DNA from: Betaproteobacteria bacterium
GTDB lineage: Bacteria > Pseudomonadota > Gammaproteobacteria > Burkholderiales > SG8-41
Assembly (NCBI GenBank): GCA_016192825.1
Contig: JACPTK010000062.1
Coordinates: forward strand, 1-40,542
DNA length: 40,542 bases
Reading direction: 5' to 3'
A model generated the notes under the pieces. It saw only the letters and a list, made by a program, of their open reading frames with translations, was not told where the DNA came from and ran no database searches. Made by a program: the position numbers and the translations under genes. Below, piece by piece: positions 23,433 through 32,004 of the stretch (position 1 is the stretch's first letter; each line of letters begins with the position of its first letter).

Positions 23433-24866
23433 GTGGACCTTTCGCGACTGCAGCAGATCGAGCCCTGGTGCTGGACGGTGCCGCAGGCGGCGGGCGAGCG
23501 CCGGGGCGAGGTCCGGCTCTACGGCAGCCGCGAGCTGCTCGCGACGATGGACGACAAGGTGCTCGAGCAGATCACCAACGTCGCGCGCTTGCCCGGCCTG
23601 GTCGGGCCCGCGATGACCATGCCGGACGCGCACTGGGGCTACGGCTTCCCGATCGGCGGCGTCGCGGCGTTCGACCCGGAGCAGGGCGGGATCATTTCCG
23701 CCGGCGGCGTGGGATTCGACATCTCGTGCGGCATCCGCTGCCTGCGCTCCAATCTCGATCTCAAGGACGTCGCGGGAGAACTGCCCTCGCTCGCCCGCGA
23801 GCTCTCCGAGCGCATCCCCGCCGGCCTCGGGGAGGAAGGCGAGCTCAAGCTGGGCCCCGACGAAATCGACCGGGTGCTGACCGGAGGCGCGCAATGGGCG
23901 GTGCGGCACGGTTACGGCAGCGATACCGACCTGCAATTCATCGAGGAGCGCGGTCGCGCATCCGATCCGGTGCCCGAAAACGTGTCCGCGCTCGCGAAGA
24001 AGCGCCAGCGCGGCGAGATGGGCACGCTCGGCTCCGGCAACCACTATCTCGAGGTGCAGGTCGTGGACCGCATCCACGACGAGGCCGCCGCCGGCGCGTA
24101 CGGGCTGCGGGAGGGACAGATCCTCGTTTCGATCCACTGCGGTTCCCGCGGCCTCGGACACCAGATCGGCACCGATTACCTGGTGAGCCTCGCGAAAGCC
24201 GCCTCGCGCCTCGGGCTGCAGCTGCCCGACCGCGAGCTCGCCTGCGCGCCGATCAACACGCCCGAAGGACAGCAGTATATCGGCGCGATGAACGCGGCGA
24301 TCAACTGCGCGCTCGCCAACCGGCAGATCCTCACGCACCTGACGCGCAAGTGCTTCACGCGCCTGATGCCGCGCGCGGCGCTGGAGACGCTGTTCGACGT
24401 CTCGCACAACACCTGCAAGGCGGAGCACCACGTGGTGGACGGAGTAAAGCGCCTGCTCCACGTGCACCGCAAGGGCGCGACGCGCGCGTTCGGGCCGGGC
24501 CATCCGGCGCTGCCGGAGCGCTACCGTGCCGTCGGACAGCCGGTGGTGATCGGCGGCAGCATGGGCACGGGCTCCTGGATCCTGGCCGGGGCGGCCGAGA
24601 GCGAGAACCGCGCGTTTTCCTCGGCGAGCCACGGCGCCGGCCGGGCGATGAGCCGCCACCAGGCGCTCAGGCAGTGGCGCGGCCGGCAGCTCGTGGACGA
24701 GCTTGCGGCGAAAGGCATCCTGATCCGCACGCGCTCGATGCGCGGCGTGGCGGAAGAGGCGCCCGGCGCCTACAAGGACGTCGATCTCGTGGCCGAGGCG
24801 ACCGAGCAGGCCCGGCTCGCGCGGCGCGTGGCGTTCCTGCGGCCGAAGGTCTGCATCAAAGGCTGA
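23433..24866 (+). CDS. rtcB: RNA-splicing ligase RtcB
   Basis: RtcB joins RNA 2',3'-cyclic phosphate or 3'-phosphate ends to 5'-OH ends using GTP and Mn2+. The 477-residue chain matches the long form of the family. Visible sites are FDISCGIRCLRS (metal cysteine), GSGNHYLEVQ and SIHCGSRGLGHQ (metal histidines), and the guanylylated histidine in SHGAGRAMSR near residue 400. I chose the GTG at 23433, which gives the usual VDLSRLQQI opening; a TTG at 23391 is in frame. Archease, its activator, is encoded at 19079. With an FNR-type box upstream, the likely job is repair of tRNA or rRNA cut during stress. Confidence 0.93.
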   Translation: MDLSRLQQIEPWCWTVPQAAGERRGEVRLYGSRELLATMDDKVLEQITNVARLPGLVGPAMTMPDAHWGYGFPIGGVAAFDPEQGGIISAGGVGFDISCGIRCLRSNLDLKDVAGELPSLARELSERIPAGLGEEGELKLGPDEIDRVLTGGAQWAVRHGYGSDTDLQFIEERGRASDPVPENVSALAKKRQRGEMGTLGSGNHYLEVQVVDRIHDEAAAGAYGLREGQILVSIHCGSRGLGHQIGTDYLVSLAKAASRLGLQLPDRELACAPINTPEGQQYIGAMNAAINCALANRQILTHLTRKCFTRLMPRAALETLFDVSHNTCKAEHHVVDGVKRLLHVHRKGATRAFGPGHPALPERYRAVGQPVVIGGSMGTGSWILAGAAESENRAFSSASHGAGRAMSRHQALRQWRGRQLVDELAAKGILIRTRSMRGVAEEAPGAYKDVDLVAEATEQARLARRVAFLRPKVCIKG

Positions 24867-24867
24867 C

Positions 24868-24966
24868 GCCCGTGACTCGTGACTCGCGGCTCGTGACTGG
24901 AATCTTTTCGCCCCGCGGGGCGGGGAGTGCAGGTCGAGTCACGAGTCACGAGTCACGAATCACGCG
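24868..24966. repeat. Heptanucleotide repeats flanking a GC palindrome
   Basis: Units GTGACTC/GTGACTG run at the left and GAGTCAC units, their complement, at the right, around CGCCCCGCGGGGCG. The arrangement makes an imperfect long palindrome between rtcB and the alanine dehydrogenase gene. Confidence 0.7.
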
Positions 24967-24987
24967 GTTGGCCGAAGGCAGACAGCA

Positions 24988-26127
24988 ATGCTGATCGGAG
25001 TGCCGAAGGAGATCAAGGCCCACGAGTATCGCGTGGGCCTCACGCCGGAGAGCGTGGGCGAGCTCGCCGCGCTCGGCCATCGCGTGGTCGTGGAGCGGGA
25101 TGCCGGCGCCGGGATCGGCGCAACCGACGCGGATTACCGCTCGGCGGGCGCGACGATCGCGGCTGCGGCGGAAGCGCTTTTCGCGCAGGCGGAGCTGATC
25201 GTCAAGGTGAAGGAGCCCCTGGCACGCGAACGCGCGCGGCTGCGGCGCGGCCAGGCGCTGTTCGCCTACCTGCATCTCGCGCCGGATGCGAAGCTGGCGC
25301 GCGAGCTCGTGGCGAGCGGCGCCATCGCGATCGCCTACGAGACGGTGACTTCGCCCGAGGGCGGGCTGCCGCTGCTCGCGCCGATGTCGGAAATCGCGGG
25401 CCGCATGGCGATCCAGGTCGCGGCCCATTACCTGGAACGACCGCACGGCGGGCGCGGCGTGCTGATCGCGGGTGCCGGCGGCGTTGCGCCCGCGCGGATC
25501 CTGGTGCTGGGTTCGGGCGTGGTCGGTTCCAATGCGGCGCGGATCGCCATCTGCATGGGCGCCGAAGTCACGATGCTGGGCCGGTCGGCCGAGCCGCTGT
25601 GGCGGCTCTCCTCCGAGTTCGGGCCGCGCCTGAAAACGATGATCTCGGCGCCCGGGACGATCCAGGAGCAGCTTGCCGGAGCCGACGCCGTCGTGGGCGC
25701 GGCGCTGGTCCCGGGCGCGCTCGCGCCCAAGCTGGTGACGCGCGACATGCTGGCGGGCATGCGCCGCGGGGCGGTGATCGTGGACGTCTCGATCGACCAG
25801 GGCGGGTGCTTCGAGACGTCGCGGCCCACCACGCACGCGGACCCCGTTTACGTGATTGACGGCATCGTCCATTACTGCGTGGCCAACATGCCGGGAGCCG
25901 TGCCCCGGACCTCGACCTATGCGCTGAACCGCGCCACCCTGCCGTTCGTCAAGGAGCTGGCCGGCCGCGGCGTGGTGGAGGCGTTGCGGCTGAACGAGCA
26001 CCTCAGGAACGGCCTCAACGTGTGTCACGGCGCCGTCACGCGGCCGGAAGTGGCGCAGGCGCTCGGAACCGGGTTCACGGACCCCTTGCGTGCCCTTGCG
26101 ACATCGACTCCAGGCCCGCAGAATTGA
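24988..26127 (+). CDS. ald: Alanine dehydrogenase
   Basis: The enzyme interconverts L-alanine and pyruvate plus ammonia with NAD(H). The 379-residue length is near the family norm. The opening MLIGVPKEIKAHEYRVGLTP, the substrate lysine region KVKEPL near residue 73 and the catalytic histidine in YLHLAPD near 94 are all present. The nucleotide-binding region is LVLGSGVVGSNAARIA near 170-190. Alanine production disposes of reducing power and ammonia under low oxygen in several bacteria, consistent with this cluster. It starts 121 bases after rtcB across a repeat. The next FNR-type box overlaps its stop codon. Confidence 0.92.
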   Translation: MLIGVPKEIKAHEYRVGLTPESVGELAALGHRVVVERDAGAGIGATDADYRSAGATIAAAAEALFAQAELIVKVKEPLARERARLRRGQALFAYLHLAPDAKLARELVASGAIAIAYETVTSPEGGLPLLAPMSEIAGRMAIQVAAHYLERPHGGRGVLIAGAGGVAPARILVLGSGVVGSNAARIAICMGAEVTMLGRSAEPLWRLSSEFGPRLKTMISAPGTIQEQLAGADAVVGAALVPGALAPKLVTRDMLAGMRRGAVIVDVSIDQGGCFETSRPTTHADPVYVIDGIVHYCVANMPGAVPRTSTYALNRATLPFVKELAGRGVVEALRLNEHLRNGLNVCHGAVTRPEVAQALGTGFTDPLRALATSTPGPQN

Positions 26128-26137
26128 CACAGATCAA
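26124..26137 (+). promoter_or_regulatory. FNR/Anr-type box (cfa)
   Basis: TTGACACAGATCAA matches 9 of 10 defined bases and overlaps the ald stop. A -10-like TAAATT (26159-26164) starts 21 bases beyond it. The synthase starts at 26198 after AAGGAGAGG. Confidence 0.65.
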
Positions 26138-26197
26138 ATGATCGTTACGGGAAGGCCCTAAATTGAGTTAGCCGCGGATCGGGAAAAAGGAGAGGTC

Positions 26198-27409
26198 GTG
26201 TTCCTTGAAAGCCGCTTCGAACAGCTGATCGACCGCATCTGCAGGAATGCGGCCATTCCGCTGCGGGTGGAACTGTGGAACGGGCGCCGGTTCGACCTCG
26301 CTCCCAACCCCACGGTCAGGATCGCCATTCCCAATCGCTCGGCGCTCCGGTATTTCGTGCCGCCCAATCTCTGCAAGCTCGGCGAGGCCTTCGTCGAGGG
26401 GCACATCCGGGTCCAGGGACCGATCCACGAGGTGTTCCGGGTGGCGGAAAAACTCGCATGCAGCGTCGCCGCGACGACGCGCGCCGGCTTTCACCGCTTC
26501 GCCCGCCACAGCCGCGACCGCGACCTCAAGGCGATCCAGTACCACTACGACGTCTCCAACGAGTTCTATTCCCTGTTCCTGGACAGCGACCTCGTCTATT
26601 CCTGCGCCTATTACCGCCGCGCGGACGACTCGCTCGAGACGGCCCAGTCGCAGAAGCTGGACCATATTCTGAACAAGCTCGCGTTGAAGCCGGGCGAGCG
26701 CTTTCTCGACATCGGCTGCGGCTGGGGCGCCTTGGCCGTGCGGGCGGCGAAGCAGTACGGCGCGATCGCCACGGGGATCACGCTGTCCGAAAACCAGCTC
26801 ATGCACGCGCGCGAGCGGATCCGGGTCGAGGGACTGCAAGACCGCTGCACCGTCGAGCTGTGCGACTACCGCGACGTGCCCGGCGCGGGCCGCTTCGACA
26901 AGATCGCGAGCGTCGGCATGTTCGAGCACGTGGGCCTGAAGAACCTGCCCCTTTATTTCGGCAAGATCCGCTCGCTCCTGACGGACGACGGCCTGGTGCT
27001 CAACCACGGGATCACGACCAGCGATCCGGACAACCGCTGGATGCGGCTCGGCGCGGGGGAGTTCATCGACCGCTACGTATTCCCGGACGGCGAGCTGCCC
27101 CATCTCTCCCTGGTGTTGAAGGAAATGGCGGTGGCCGGGCTGGAAGCGGCCGACGTCGAATCGCTGCGGCGCCATTACGCCCGCACCTGCCACGAGTGGG
27201 CCGACCGCCTCGAGGCGAACCGGGAGCGCGCGGTGGGCCTGGCCGGCGAAAAGCGGGTTCGCATCTGGGAGGTCTATCTCGCCGGCTGCGCGTACGGCTT
27301 CGCCAGGGGCTGGATGAACGTCTACCAGGTGCTGGGCTGCCAGGTCGGACGCCCCGAGGCCGATGCGCTGCCGCTGACGCGCGAATACGTGTATTGCGGA
27401 AATGGCTGA
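26198..27409 (+). CDS. cfa: Cyclopropane-fatty-acyl-phospholipid synthase
   Basis: This enzyme adds a methylene group from S-adenosylmethionine to double bonds of membrane phospholipid chains, a change typical of stationary phase and stress. The 403-residue protein has the N-terminal lipid-binding part. QYHYDVSNEFYSLFLD lies near residue 112, and the SAM motif FLDIGCGWGALAVRAA near 170. MFEHVGLKNLPLYF lies near 245 and YARTCHEWADRLEAN near 330. The GTG start is supported by a strong AAGGAGAGG. It appears to be a single-gene unit under an FNR-type box. Confidence 0.92.
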   Translation: MFLESRFEQLIDRICRNAAIPLRVELWNGRRFDLAPNPTVRIAIPNRSALRYFVPPNLCKLGEAFVEGHIRVQGPIHEVFRVAEKLACSVAATTRAGFHRFARHSRDRDLKAIQYHYDVSNEFYSLFLDSDLVYSCAYYRRADDSLETAQSQKLDHILNKLALKPGERFLDIGCGWGALAVRAAKQYGAIATGITLSENQLMHARERIRVEGLQDRCTVELCDYRDVPGAGRFDKIASVGMFEHVGLKNLPLYFGKIRSLLTDDGLVLNHGITTSDPDNRWMRLGAGEFIDRYVFPDGELPHLSLVLKEMAVAGLEAADVESLRRHYARTCHEWADRLEANRERAVGLAGEKRVRIWEVYLAGCAYGFARGWMNVYQVLGCQVGRPEADALPLTREYVYCGNG

Positions 27410-27534
27410 CACGCCATTTCCGCACCGTCCAATTCCCCTCCATCGCTCACTCCCGCCCTCTCCATCCGTCGCCCCTTTTTCAACTCCCTGCCGGGGGCGG
27501 CAGGCCGGCCCCGCGGCCGGACCCGCGTCCCCGG

Positions 27535-27548
27535 TTGATCCAAGTCAA
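27535..27548 (+). promoter_or_regulatory. FNR/Anr-type box (Lon-like protease operon)
   Basis: TTGATCCAAGTCAA matches 9 of 10 defined bases. A -10-like CAGAAT (27570-27575, 4/6) starts 21 bases beyond it. That places transcription only about four bases before the ATG at 27586. Confidence 0.6.
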
Positions 27549-27585
27549 GCCCGGGCGCGGCGTACCGGGCAGAATTCCCCGTATC

Positions 27586-30045
27586 ATGAGCGAATCCCCC
27601 TCCATTCCGGTCCGGACGCTCGCGCCCTCGGAACTCTGCCGCAGCTGCGATCCGGAGCGGTTCCCGTTCCAGACGACCGACGAACTGGAAGACCTCGCGC
27701 AGGTCCTGGGCCAGGCGCGCGCGGTGGACGCGATCCGGTTCGGCGTCGGCATCGGGCGCGACGGCTACAACCTGTTCGCGATGGGGCCCGAGGGCCTCGG
27801 CCGCCACACGATCGTGCGCCGTCACCTGGAAGAGCAGGCGACGCGCCAGGCGACGCCGGCCGACTGGTGCTATGTCTTCAATTTCGAGACGCCGCACAAG
27901 CCGCGCGCCCTGCAGCTGCCGGCCGGGCGGGCGTCCGGATTCAAGCAGGACATGGCGCGGCTGGTGGAGGACCTGCGCGCGGGCATCCCCGCGGCGTTCG
28001 AGTCCGACGAATACCGCTCGCGGCAGCGCGACATCGAGACGGAATTCAGCGACCGGCAGGACCAGGCGATCGGCGCGATCGGCGAGCGCGCCAAGGACCA
28101 GGGCATCGCGCTGGTGCGCACGCCGGCCGGGTTCGGCTTCGCCCCCCGGCACGGGGAGGGCGTCATGAGCCCGGACGAGTTTCGCAAGCTGCCGGAGACG
28201 GAGCAGAAGCGCCTGGAAGGGGCCATCACCGGTTTCCAGGAGGAGCTCGAGCGCGCGATCCACGACGTGCCGAAGTGGCGGCGCGAGGCGCAGCGCAAGC
28301 TGCGCGAGCTGAACCGGCAGGTCACGCGCACGGCGGTCAACGGCCTCATCGAGGAGCTGAAAGCCGCCTGGCAGCCGCTGCCCCAGGTGGTGGAATATCT
28401 TGCCCGCGTGCAGGAGGACGTGCTCGACCACGCCGAGGTGTTCCGGCAGCCCAAGGACGGCGAGCAGCCGACGCTGTTCGGCGTGCCCCTGTCGCTGCCC
28501 GAAGTCGGCGAATCGTTTCTGCACCGCTACCAGGTGAACGCGCTGATCGGGCACGCCGCCGACGGCGGCGCGCCGATCGTCTACGAGGACCATCCGACGC
28601 ACGACAACCTGGTCGGGCGCATCGAGCACATCGCGCAGATGGGCGCGCTCGTCACCGACTTCACGCTCATCAAGGCGGGCAGCTTCCACCGCGCCAACGG
28701 CGGCTACCTCATCCTCGACGCGCTGAAGGTGCTGACGCAGCCGTTCGCCTGGGAGGCGCTCAAGCGGGCGCTCCGCTCGCGCGAGATCCGCATCGAGTCG
28801 CTGGGGCAGATGTTGTCCCTGGTGAGCACCGTGTCGCTCGAGCCCGAGCCGATTCCGCTCGACGTCAAGGTGGTGGTGGTCGGTCAGCGCCTGCTCTACT
28901 ACCTGCTGCACGCGTACGATCCGGAGTTCTCCGAGCTGTTCAAGGTCGCCGTCGATTTCGAGGAGGACATAGGGCGCAGGCCGGACAGCGATCTCCTCTA
29001 CGCGCGCATGATCGCCACGCTGGCGCGGCGCGAGAAGCTGCGGCCGTTCGACCGCCGCGCGGTGGCGCGCGTGATCGAGCACGGCGCGCGCGAGGCCGGC
29101 GACGCGGAGAAGCTCTCCGTGCAGCTGCGCGACATCTCCGATCTGCTGCGCGAATCGGATTACTGGGCGGGAACGGCCGCGCGCGGCGCGGTCTCCGGCG
29201 AGGACGTGCAGCGCGCGATCGACGCCCGCACGGAGCGCGCGGACCGCGTGCGCGACCGGCTGCAGGAGGAAATCCTCCGCGGCACGCTGCTGATCGATAC
29301 CGGCGGCGAGCGCGCCGGGCAGGCGAACGGGCTGTCGGTGGTGCAGCTCGGCGGCTTCTCCTTCGGCGTCCCGCACCGCATCACCGCGCGCGTGCGCCTG
29401 GGCGCGGGCAAGGTCGTTGACATCGAGCGCGAGGCGGAGCTGGGCGGCCCGCTCCACTCCAAGGGCGTGCTGATCCTCTCCGGCTTCCTCGCCGGGCGCT
29501 ACGCCGCGAACAAGCCGCTGTCGCTCGCCGCAAGCCTGGTCTTCGAGCAGAGCTACGGCGGCGTCGAGGGCGACAGCGCCTCCTCCGCGGAGCTGTACGC
29601 GCTGCTCTCCGCGCTCGCCGACGCGCCGCTGAAGCAGTCGCTCGCCGTCACCGGTTCGGTGAACCAGCACGGCGAGGTGCAGGCGATCGGAGGCGTGAAC
29701 GAGAAGATCGAGGGATTCTTCGACATCTGCCGCGCGCGGGGTCTCACTGGCGTGCAGGGCGTGCTGATCCCGGCGTCGAACGTGAAGCACCTGATGCTGC
29801 GCCGCGACGTCGTGGAGGCGGTCGCCGCCGGACGGTTCCGGATATACCCGGTTGAAACCGTCGACCAGGGCATCGAGATCCTGACCGGCGTGCCGGCGGG
29901 CAGCCGCGGCGCGGGGGGGCAGTTCCCCGGCGGCACGCTCAATTTCCGGGTGGAGCAGCGGCTCTCCGAATTCGCCGAGCGCATCCGCGCGTTCGGCGCC
30001 GCCGCCGGCGCGAAGAAGCCCCGCCGCGGCGGGCCGCGCGCATGA
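27586..30045 (+). CDS. Lon-like ATP-dependent protease (AAA_32 plus Lon C-terminal domain)
   Basis: The 819-residue protein is of the AAA_32/Lon_C type, distinct from housekeeping LonA because it lacks the LonA N-terminal domain. The ATP site is the family-style GPEGLGRHT near residue 67, with Arg instead of the Walker lysine. A Walker B-like GGYLILDALKVL lies near 370. The Lon protease domain is complete: Ser664 in EGDSASSAE and Lys707 in GGVNEKIEG, 43 residues apart, the same spacing as Ser679/Lys722 of E. coli Lon. It is the first gene of an operon with the USP-like and dehydrogenase genes, each overlapping the next by four bases. There is no obvious ribosome binding site, consistent with a near-leaderless transcript from the FNR-type promoter. 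Confidence 0.9.
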   Translation: MSESPSIPVRTLAPSELCRSCDPERFPFQTTDELEDLAQVLGQARAVDAIRFGVGIGRDGYNLFAMGPEGLGRHTIVRRHLEEQATRQATPADWCYVFNFETPHKPRALQLPAGRASGFKQDMARLVEDLRAGIPAAFESDEYRSRQRDIETEFSDRQDQAIGAIGERAKDQGIALVRTPAGFGFAPRHGEGVMSPDEFRKLPETEQKRLEGAITGFQEELERAIHDVPKWRREAQRKLRELNRQVTRTAVNGLIEELKAAWQPLPQVVEYLARVQEDVLDHAEVFRQPKDGEQPTLFGVPLSLPEVGESFLHRYQVNALIGHAADGGAPIVYEDHPTHDNLVGRIEHIAQMGALVTDFTLIKAGSFHRANGGYLILDALKVLTQPFAWEALKRALRSREIRIESLGQMLSLVSTVSLEPEPIPLDVKVVVVGQRLLYYLLHAYDPEFSELFKVAVDFEEDIGRRPDSDLLYARMIATLARREKLRPFDRRAVARVIEHGAREAGDAEKLSVQLRDISDLLRESDYWAGTAARGAVSGEDVQRAIDARTERADRVRDRLQEEILRGTLLIDTGGERAGQANGLSVVQLGGFSFGVPHRITARVRLGAGKVVDIEREAELGGPLHSKGVLILSGFLAGRYAANKPLSLAASLVFEQSYGGVEGDSASSAELYALLSALADAPLKQSLAVTGSVNQHGEVQAIGGVNEKIEGFFDICRARGLTGVQGVLIPASNVKHLMLRRDVVEAVAAGRFRIYPVETVDQGIEILTGVPAGSRGAGGQFPGGTLNFRVEQRLSEFAERIRAFGAAAGAKKPRRGGPRA

Positions 30046-30590
30046 AGATCCGCCGCGTCATCGTGGGGCTGGACCCCGCGCTGCAGCGCCGCGCGGTGCT
30101 CGAGGCCGCCGCCGAGCTCGCCGGGAGGATGGAAGCGGAGCTCGTCGGCCTGTTCGTCGAGGACCAGGACCTCCTGCATTTCGCCGGGCTGCCGTTCGCG
30201 CGCGAGGTGGGCTTCACGTCCGCGACGAGACGGGCGCTCGACGTGGAAAGCATGGAGCGCTCGCTGCGGGCGCTGGCGAAGGAAGCTCAGGCAACGCTGG
30301 CCGCGATCGCGGGGCGCACGCCCGTGCAGTGGTCGTTCCGCGTCACGCGCGGCGCGCTGGCGGCCGAACTGCTCGCGGCGGCGGAGGAGGCCGACCTCGT
30401 GATCGCCAGCGTCGAGGCGCCGGACGAGTTGCCGGCGTCGGTCCGGGTCCGCGTCGTGCGCGCGCGCGATCCGGAGGCGCTGCGCGCCGCGCTGGAAGAG
30501 AGCACCGGCGGCGTCTTGGTGTTCACCGGCGCCGACGACGCCCTGCTGCGCGAAGCATTGCGGTGGCTGGCCAGGCCGGAGGAAGCATGA
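30042..30590 (+). CDS. USP-like protein
   Basis: The 182-residue protein opens MKIRRVIVGLDPALQRRAVL and continues EAAAELAGRMEAELVGLFVED, the alpha/beta pattern of the universal stress protein fold. The second half is divergent: the usual ATP-binding G-x2-G-x9-G(S/T) loop is not clear, although GALAAELLAAAEEADLVIAS resembles the strand before it. It may be a degenerate UspA domain. Its start overlaps the protease stop (ATGA) and its stop overlaps the dehydrogenase start (ATGA), so its expression is tied to both. Confidence 0.65.
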   Translation: MKIRRVIVGLDPALQRRAVLEAAAELAGRMEAELVGLFVEDQDLLHFAGLPFAREVGFTSATRRALDVESMERSLRALAKEAQATLAAIAGRTPVQWSFRVTRGALAAELLAAAEEADLVIASVEAPDELPASVRVRVVRARDPEALRAALEESTGGVLVFTGADDALLREALRWLARPEEA

Positions 30591-31699
30591 CGGACGTCTT
30601 TCCAGCCGGCGACGATCTCGGGCCGGCCAAGGTGATCCGGGTCCGGGAGCCCGGCCTCGGACTCAAGGGCGTGCTGGTGCTGGACAACGTCGCGTGCGGG
30701 CCTTCGATCGGCGGGCTGCGCATGGCGCCGGATGTCACCGTCGAGGAATGCTTCCGGCTCGCGCGGGCAATGACGATGAAGAACGCCGCGGCCGGGCTGG
30801 CGCACGGCGGCGGCAAATCGGTGCTGTGGGGCGACCCGCGCGCGCCGCGCGAGCGAAAAGAGCCGCTGATCCGCGCCTTCGCGCACGCGCTGCGCAACGA
30901 GTCCGATTACATCTTCGGGCCCGACATGGGCACCGACGAGACCTGCATGGCGTGGATCGAGGACGAGATCGGGCGCGCGGCGGGGCTGCCGGCCGCCCTC
31001 GGCGGGCTTCCGCTCGACGAGCTTGGCGCGACCGGCTGGGGGATCCTCAACTGCGCGGAGGTCGCGGCGCCGCACGCCGGTTTCCCGCTGGCGGGCGCGC
31101 GCGTCGCCGTGCAGGGTTTCGGCGCGGTCGGCAAGCATGCCGCGCGATTTCTCGAGGGCCGCGGGGCGAAACTCGTCGCCGCCTCCGATAGCGCAGGCAC
31201 GATCGTCGATCCGAAAGGACTGGACGCGGCGGTGCTCGCGCGGCTGAAGGAGCGTGGCGGCAGGGTGTGCGATTACCCGCAAGGCGAGAAGCTCGGGCGC
31301 GACGCCGTGATCGGGGTCGAATGCGACATCTGGATTCCCGCGGCGCGGCCCGACGTGGTGCGCGAGGACAACGTCGGCCAGTTGCGCGCGCGGCTCGTGC
31401 TGCAGGGCGCCAACATCCCGTTCACGCCCGGCGCCGAGCAGGCGCTGGCCGCGCGGGGGGTCGTGGTCGTGCCCGACTTCATCGCCAACGCCGGCGGCGT
31501 GATCTGCGCCGCGATGGAATACGCCGGCGCGACCCGCGCGGCGGCCTTCGATGCCGTTGCCGAGCGGGTCCGCGCCAACACCGAAGCGGTGCTCGGCGAG
31601 GCGAAATCGCGCGGCGTGCCGCCGCGCGCCGCGGCCGAGGCGCTCGCCCTGCGCCGCGTCCGCGAAGCGATGGGCTACCGCCGCTTTTCCATTTTCTAG
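30587..31699 (+). CDS. Glu/Leu/Phe/Val dehydrogenase family enzyme
   Basis: The 370-residue protein belongs to the amino acid dehydrogenase superfamily that interconverts amino acids and 2-oxo acids with NAD(P). GGLRMAPDVTVEE leads into RLARAMTMKNAAAGLAHGGG-KS, which holds the catalytic lysines, and the Rossmann motif VQGFGAVGKHAARFL follows. It is shorter than typical hexameric glutamate dehydrogenases (around 410-450) because the N-terminal segment is missing, closer to leucine-type enzymes in size. Substrate is therefore uncertain. The ATG at 30587 overlaps the preceding stop and follows GGAGGAAGC. With alanine dehydrogenase at 24988, the cluster has two enzymes linking nitrogen and redox balance. 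Confidence 0.85.
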   Translation: MTDVFPAGDDLGPAKVIRVREPGLGLKGVLVLDNVACGPSIGGLRMAPDVTVEECFRLARAMTMKNAAAGLAHGGGKSVLWGDPRAPRERKEPLIRAFAHALRNESDYIFGPDMGTDETCMAWIEDEIGRAAGLPAALGGLPLDELGATGWGILNCAEVAAPHAGFPLAGARVAVQGFGAVGKHAARFLEGRGAKLVAASDSAGTIVDPKGLDAAVLARLKERGGRVCDYPQGEKLGRDAVIGVECDIWIPAARPDVVREDNVGQLRARLVLQGANIPFTPGAEQALAARGVVVVPDFIANAGGVICAAMEYAGATRAAAFDAVAERVRANTEAVLGEAKSRGVPPRAAAEALALRRVREAMGYRRFSIF

Positions 31700-31722
31700 A
31701 AGGCGTCTCAGGAAGCGTTACA

Positions 31723-31820
31723 GCCACGGAACCACACGGAAGCACACAGAAATTCCTGGATGTTCGATGCCCAGTGACCGGTCGGGGTTCGGTCCGTGTC
31801 ATTCCGTGTGATTCCGTGGC
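31723..31820. repeat. Long palindrome with TTCCGTG arms
   Basis: The left arm GCCACGGAACCACACGGAA pairs with TTCCGTGTGATTCCGTGGC at the right, with few mismatches over about 25 bases. The loop is about 48 bases. It lies directly after the dehydrogenase gene and could act as a transcription or RNA-stability boundary. Confidence 0.75.
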
Positions 31821-31891
31821 CAATTTCCCCCGTTCCGGCAGGGAATTCCCCGTCCAGGAGTTTGCCGGTCGGCGGTCCGGCAAACTCCTTG

Positions 31892-31905
31892 TTGATCCAG
31901 ATCAA
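31892..31905 (+). promoter_or_regulatory. FNR/Anr-type box (CBS-chaperone operon)
   Basis: TTGATCCAGATCAA is a perfect TTGAT-N4-ATCAA site. TATCAT (31927-31932, 5/6 to the -10 consensus) starts exactly 21 bases beyond it, the class II FNR layout. The first gene downstream starts at 32005. Confidence 0.75.
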
Positions 31906-32004
31906 CAGGCCCACGACGCTCGTCCGTATCATGAAACCATGACCGTCGGAGACGCGGGATGAAGCATTGAGCGCCGGCCGGACACGCAGAAAAGGAAAAC
32001 GATC

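Larger units (their letters stand above)
31700..32004. other. Intergenic region with palindrome and FNR-type promoter
   Basis: No gene is seen in these 305 bases. They contain the long palindrome at 31723-31820, the FNR-type box at 31892-31905 with a -10-like TATCAT, and about 70 bases of leader before the CBS gene. Confidence 0.65.

Noticed and set aside
27322-29790. Leftward open frame of 822 codons opposite the Lon-like protease
   Set aside because: The sense strand has the Lon Ser/Lys dyad with exact family spacing; the antisense product has no recognisable domain.
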